NCBI RefSeq assembly: GCF_014200575.1
Contig: NZ_JACHBZ010000002.1
Location: 186,001 to 250,000 of the forward strand
Origin: Mucilaginibacter saanensis
Lineage (GTDB): Bacteria; Bacteroidota; Bacteroidia; Sphingobacteriales; Sphingobacteriaceae
Direction of reading: 5' to 3'
DNA length: 64,000 bases
The notes below the pieces were generated by a model. The model had not been told where the DNA came from. It searched no databases and saw nothing but the letters and a program-made list of their open reading frames with translations. The position numbers and the translations under genes are program-made. Positions 62,795 to 64,000 of the stretch are shown here, piece by piece. Positions within the stretch are counted from its first letter, which is position 1, and the number at the start of each line of letters is the position of its first letter.

Positions 62795-64000
62795 ATGAAA
62801 AAAAACTTCTTCTTACTTTTTCTGATTTTGTTCGGAAGCACAGCGTTTGCTCAGCAAGCCGATGAAATAACCATTATACCCAAACCTGCCTCTGCCGAAA
62901 AAGGTACCGGTGTATTTGTGATCAGCAAACGCACCAGCATTGTGGCCAAAGGAGCCGATGCTGAAAAGGTGGCCGGTATGTTCAATTATTTTTTTAACAA
63001 AAAATACGGGTTTACCTTAAAAATTAACAACAGTGCACTTACTGACGCTATTGTTTTAAACACCATGTTACGTATTAAATTACCGGAGGAGGGGTATCAG
63101 CTTAAAGTAACCAGCAAAGGCGTAAATATAGTGGGCGACCGCAGCGGTGTATTTTATGGTGTTCAATCGTTATTGCAATTAATTCATGAAACAGGTGCGC
63201 AATTATCGGTTCCGGCGGTAAATATTAATGACCAGCCAAGTTTTGCCTATCGTGGAATTATGTTAGACGTTGGCCGTCATTTTTTTGATGCCAACGAGGT
63301 AAAAAAGATTCTTGATGTAATGGCATATCTTAAACTGAATAAGTTTCACTGGCATTTAACTGATGATCAGGGATGGCGCCTGGAAATAAAAAAATATCCA
63401 AAACTAACAGCCATCAGCGCCTGGCGCGATTCGTCCATTATTGGTGGATATGGCGACTTTAGTCCTTTTATATATGATGGAAAAAAGAGCGGCGGATTTT
63501 ATACGCAGGAGCAGGCTCGCGAAATTGTAAAGTATGCGGCCGACAGAAATATTGAAGTAATTCCGGAAATTGAAATGCCGGGTCATTGCACCGCGGTGTT
63601 AGCAGCTTACCCTGAGTTGGGTAACGGAACCGGACCATATAAAGTACCAGGTTATTGGGGAGTGCACAACACTATTTATAACCCCGGTGAGCCAACATTT
63701 AAATTTCTGGAGGATGTGTTGACCGAAGTTATTGCTATTTTCCCGAGTAAATATATACACATTGGTGGTGATGAAGTTCCGAAAGATGAATGGAAAAGTT
63801 CGGCATTTGCTCAAAAAATTATACATGATAATAATTTAAAAGACGAGCATGAGCTACAAAGCTGGTTTATTAACCGGATCGAAAAATTTTTAAATAAAAA
63901 CGGCAAAAACCTGATTGGCTGGGATGAGATATTAGAAGGAGGACTAACGCCTAATGCAACAGTAATGAGCTGGCGGGGCGAGGCTGGCGGTATACAGGCA
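62795..64000 (+). CDS. GH20 beta-N-acetylhexosaminidase (3' end outside the window)
   Basis: The first 402 codons of a secreted exo-beta-N-acetylhexosaminidase, open at the right edge. The signal peptide ends in STAFAQ. An N-terminal GH20b-like domain covers residues about 25-145 (EEGYQLKVTSKGVNIVGD, GVFYGVQSLLQLI). The catalytic barrel starts at about 150: RGIMLDVGRHFFDANEVKK, MAYLKLNKFHWHLTDDQGWR, EIEMPGHCTAVLAAYPEL, and the catalytic Asp326-Glu327 pair in YIHIGGDEVPKDEW. It removes terminal GlcNAc or GalNAc with substrate-assisted catalysis. It follows the sulfatase after 67 bases, so the GH35, sulfatase and GH20 genes probably act on one sulfated glycan, such as keratan-sulfate- or mucin-like chains. 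Confidence 0.93.
   Translation, partial: MKKNFFLLFLILFGSTAFAQQADEITIIPKPASAEKGTGVFVISKRTSIVAKGADAEKVAGMFNYFFNKKYGFTLKINNSALTDAIVLNTMLRIKLPEEGYQLKVTSKGVNIVGDRSGVFYGVQSLLQLIHETGAQLSVPAVNINDQPSFAYRGIMLDVGRHFFDANEVKKILDVMAYLKLNKFHWHLTDDQGWRLEIKKYPKLTAISAWRDSSIIGGYGDFSPFIYDGKKSGGFYTQEQAREIVKYAADRNIEVIPEIEMPGHCTAVLAAYPELGNGTGPYKVPGYWGVHNTIYNPGEPTFKFLEDVLTEVIAIFPSKYIHIGGDEVPKDEWKSSAFAQKIIHDNNLKDEHELQSWFINRIEKFLNKNGKNLIGWDEILEGGLTPNATVMSWRGEAGGIQA

Noticed and set aside
1..64000. CRISPR arrays, rRNA and tRNA genes
   Set aside because: I saw no regular short direct repeats with spacers, no rRNA-like segment and no cloverleaf with a TTC-type T loop and CCA-ready stem. A tRNAscan-SE and Infernal run would settle it.

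Overview
The window reads as chromosome of a Bacteroidota bacterium, most likely Sphingobacteriaceae and close to Mucilaginibacter or Pedobacter (inference from gene content, no search run). The signs are two SusC/SusD pairs, many secreted glycoside hydrolases and sulfatases, a type B T9SS sorting domain, promoters of the form TTG-N21-TAnnTTTG, a CzcA efflux pump fused to its TolC partner, and small families common in this group (DUF4287, DUF1569, DUF2911, DUF6660). I found no rRNA, tRNA, CRISPR array or intact insertion sequence.

Layout. 1-901: start of a siderophore-type TonB receptor (minus). 1295-3988: GH92 mannosidase. 4.4-5.4 kb: a scar joining a broken sulfatase and a broken SusD. 5.4-7.7 kb: small AraC/VOC/DUF genes. 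7.8-11 kb: ApbE, a Gfo/Idh oxidoreductase and a GH43 enzyme in one operon. 11-18 kb: stress and regulator genes, including an SRPBCC-ArsR-SRPBCC operon and a GAPDH gene overlapping a GlxA-type regulator. 18.3-21.2 kb: a large T9SS-exported protein. 21-25.8 kb: two regulator-exporter pairs (MocR with a DMT exporter, TetR with an MFS exporter).

25.9-32.8 kb holds a SusC/SusD-like uptake operon with a metal-dependent amidohydrolase, preceded by a 36-residue ORF ending in CNTCCC and by alternative hairpins. This looks like a cysteine-responsive leader. 33.2-37.3 kb holds a degenerate glutamate-synthase-like membrane protein, two tandem Rnk/GreA-like proteins and an ATPase-only Hsp70, preceded by two copies of a hairpin-bearing leader repeat.

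38.6-47 kb is a polysaccharide-utilisation locus (GH30, SusD, SusC). Just upstream of it lies the most unusual gene of the window: a 7TMR-DISM membrane sensor whose cytoplasmic end is the zinc ribbon and helix-turn-helix region of an IS1595/ISXO2 transposase, without the catalytic domain. It is a candidate for a transposase-derived, membrane-bound PUL regulator.

47-51.9 kb holds a broken outer-membrane barrel gene, a frameshifted lipoprotein, a Crp/Fnr regulator, an SDR and a polysaccharide deacetylase. 52-58 kb is a CzcA-type metal efflux operon. 58.8-64 kb is a GH35 - sulfatase - GH20 set for trimming a sulfated, galactose- and hexosamine-containing glycan; it runs off the right edge.

Gene decay is frequent: relics of a sulfatase, SusD, DUF1569, SRPBCC, SDR, a barrel protein and a lipoprotein signal peptide all sit between intact operons.
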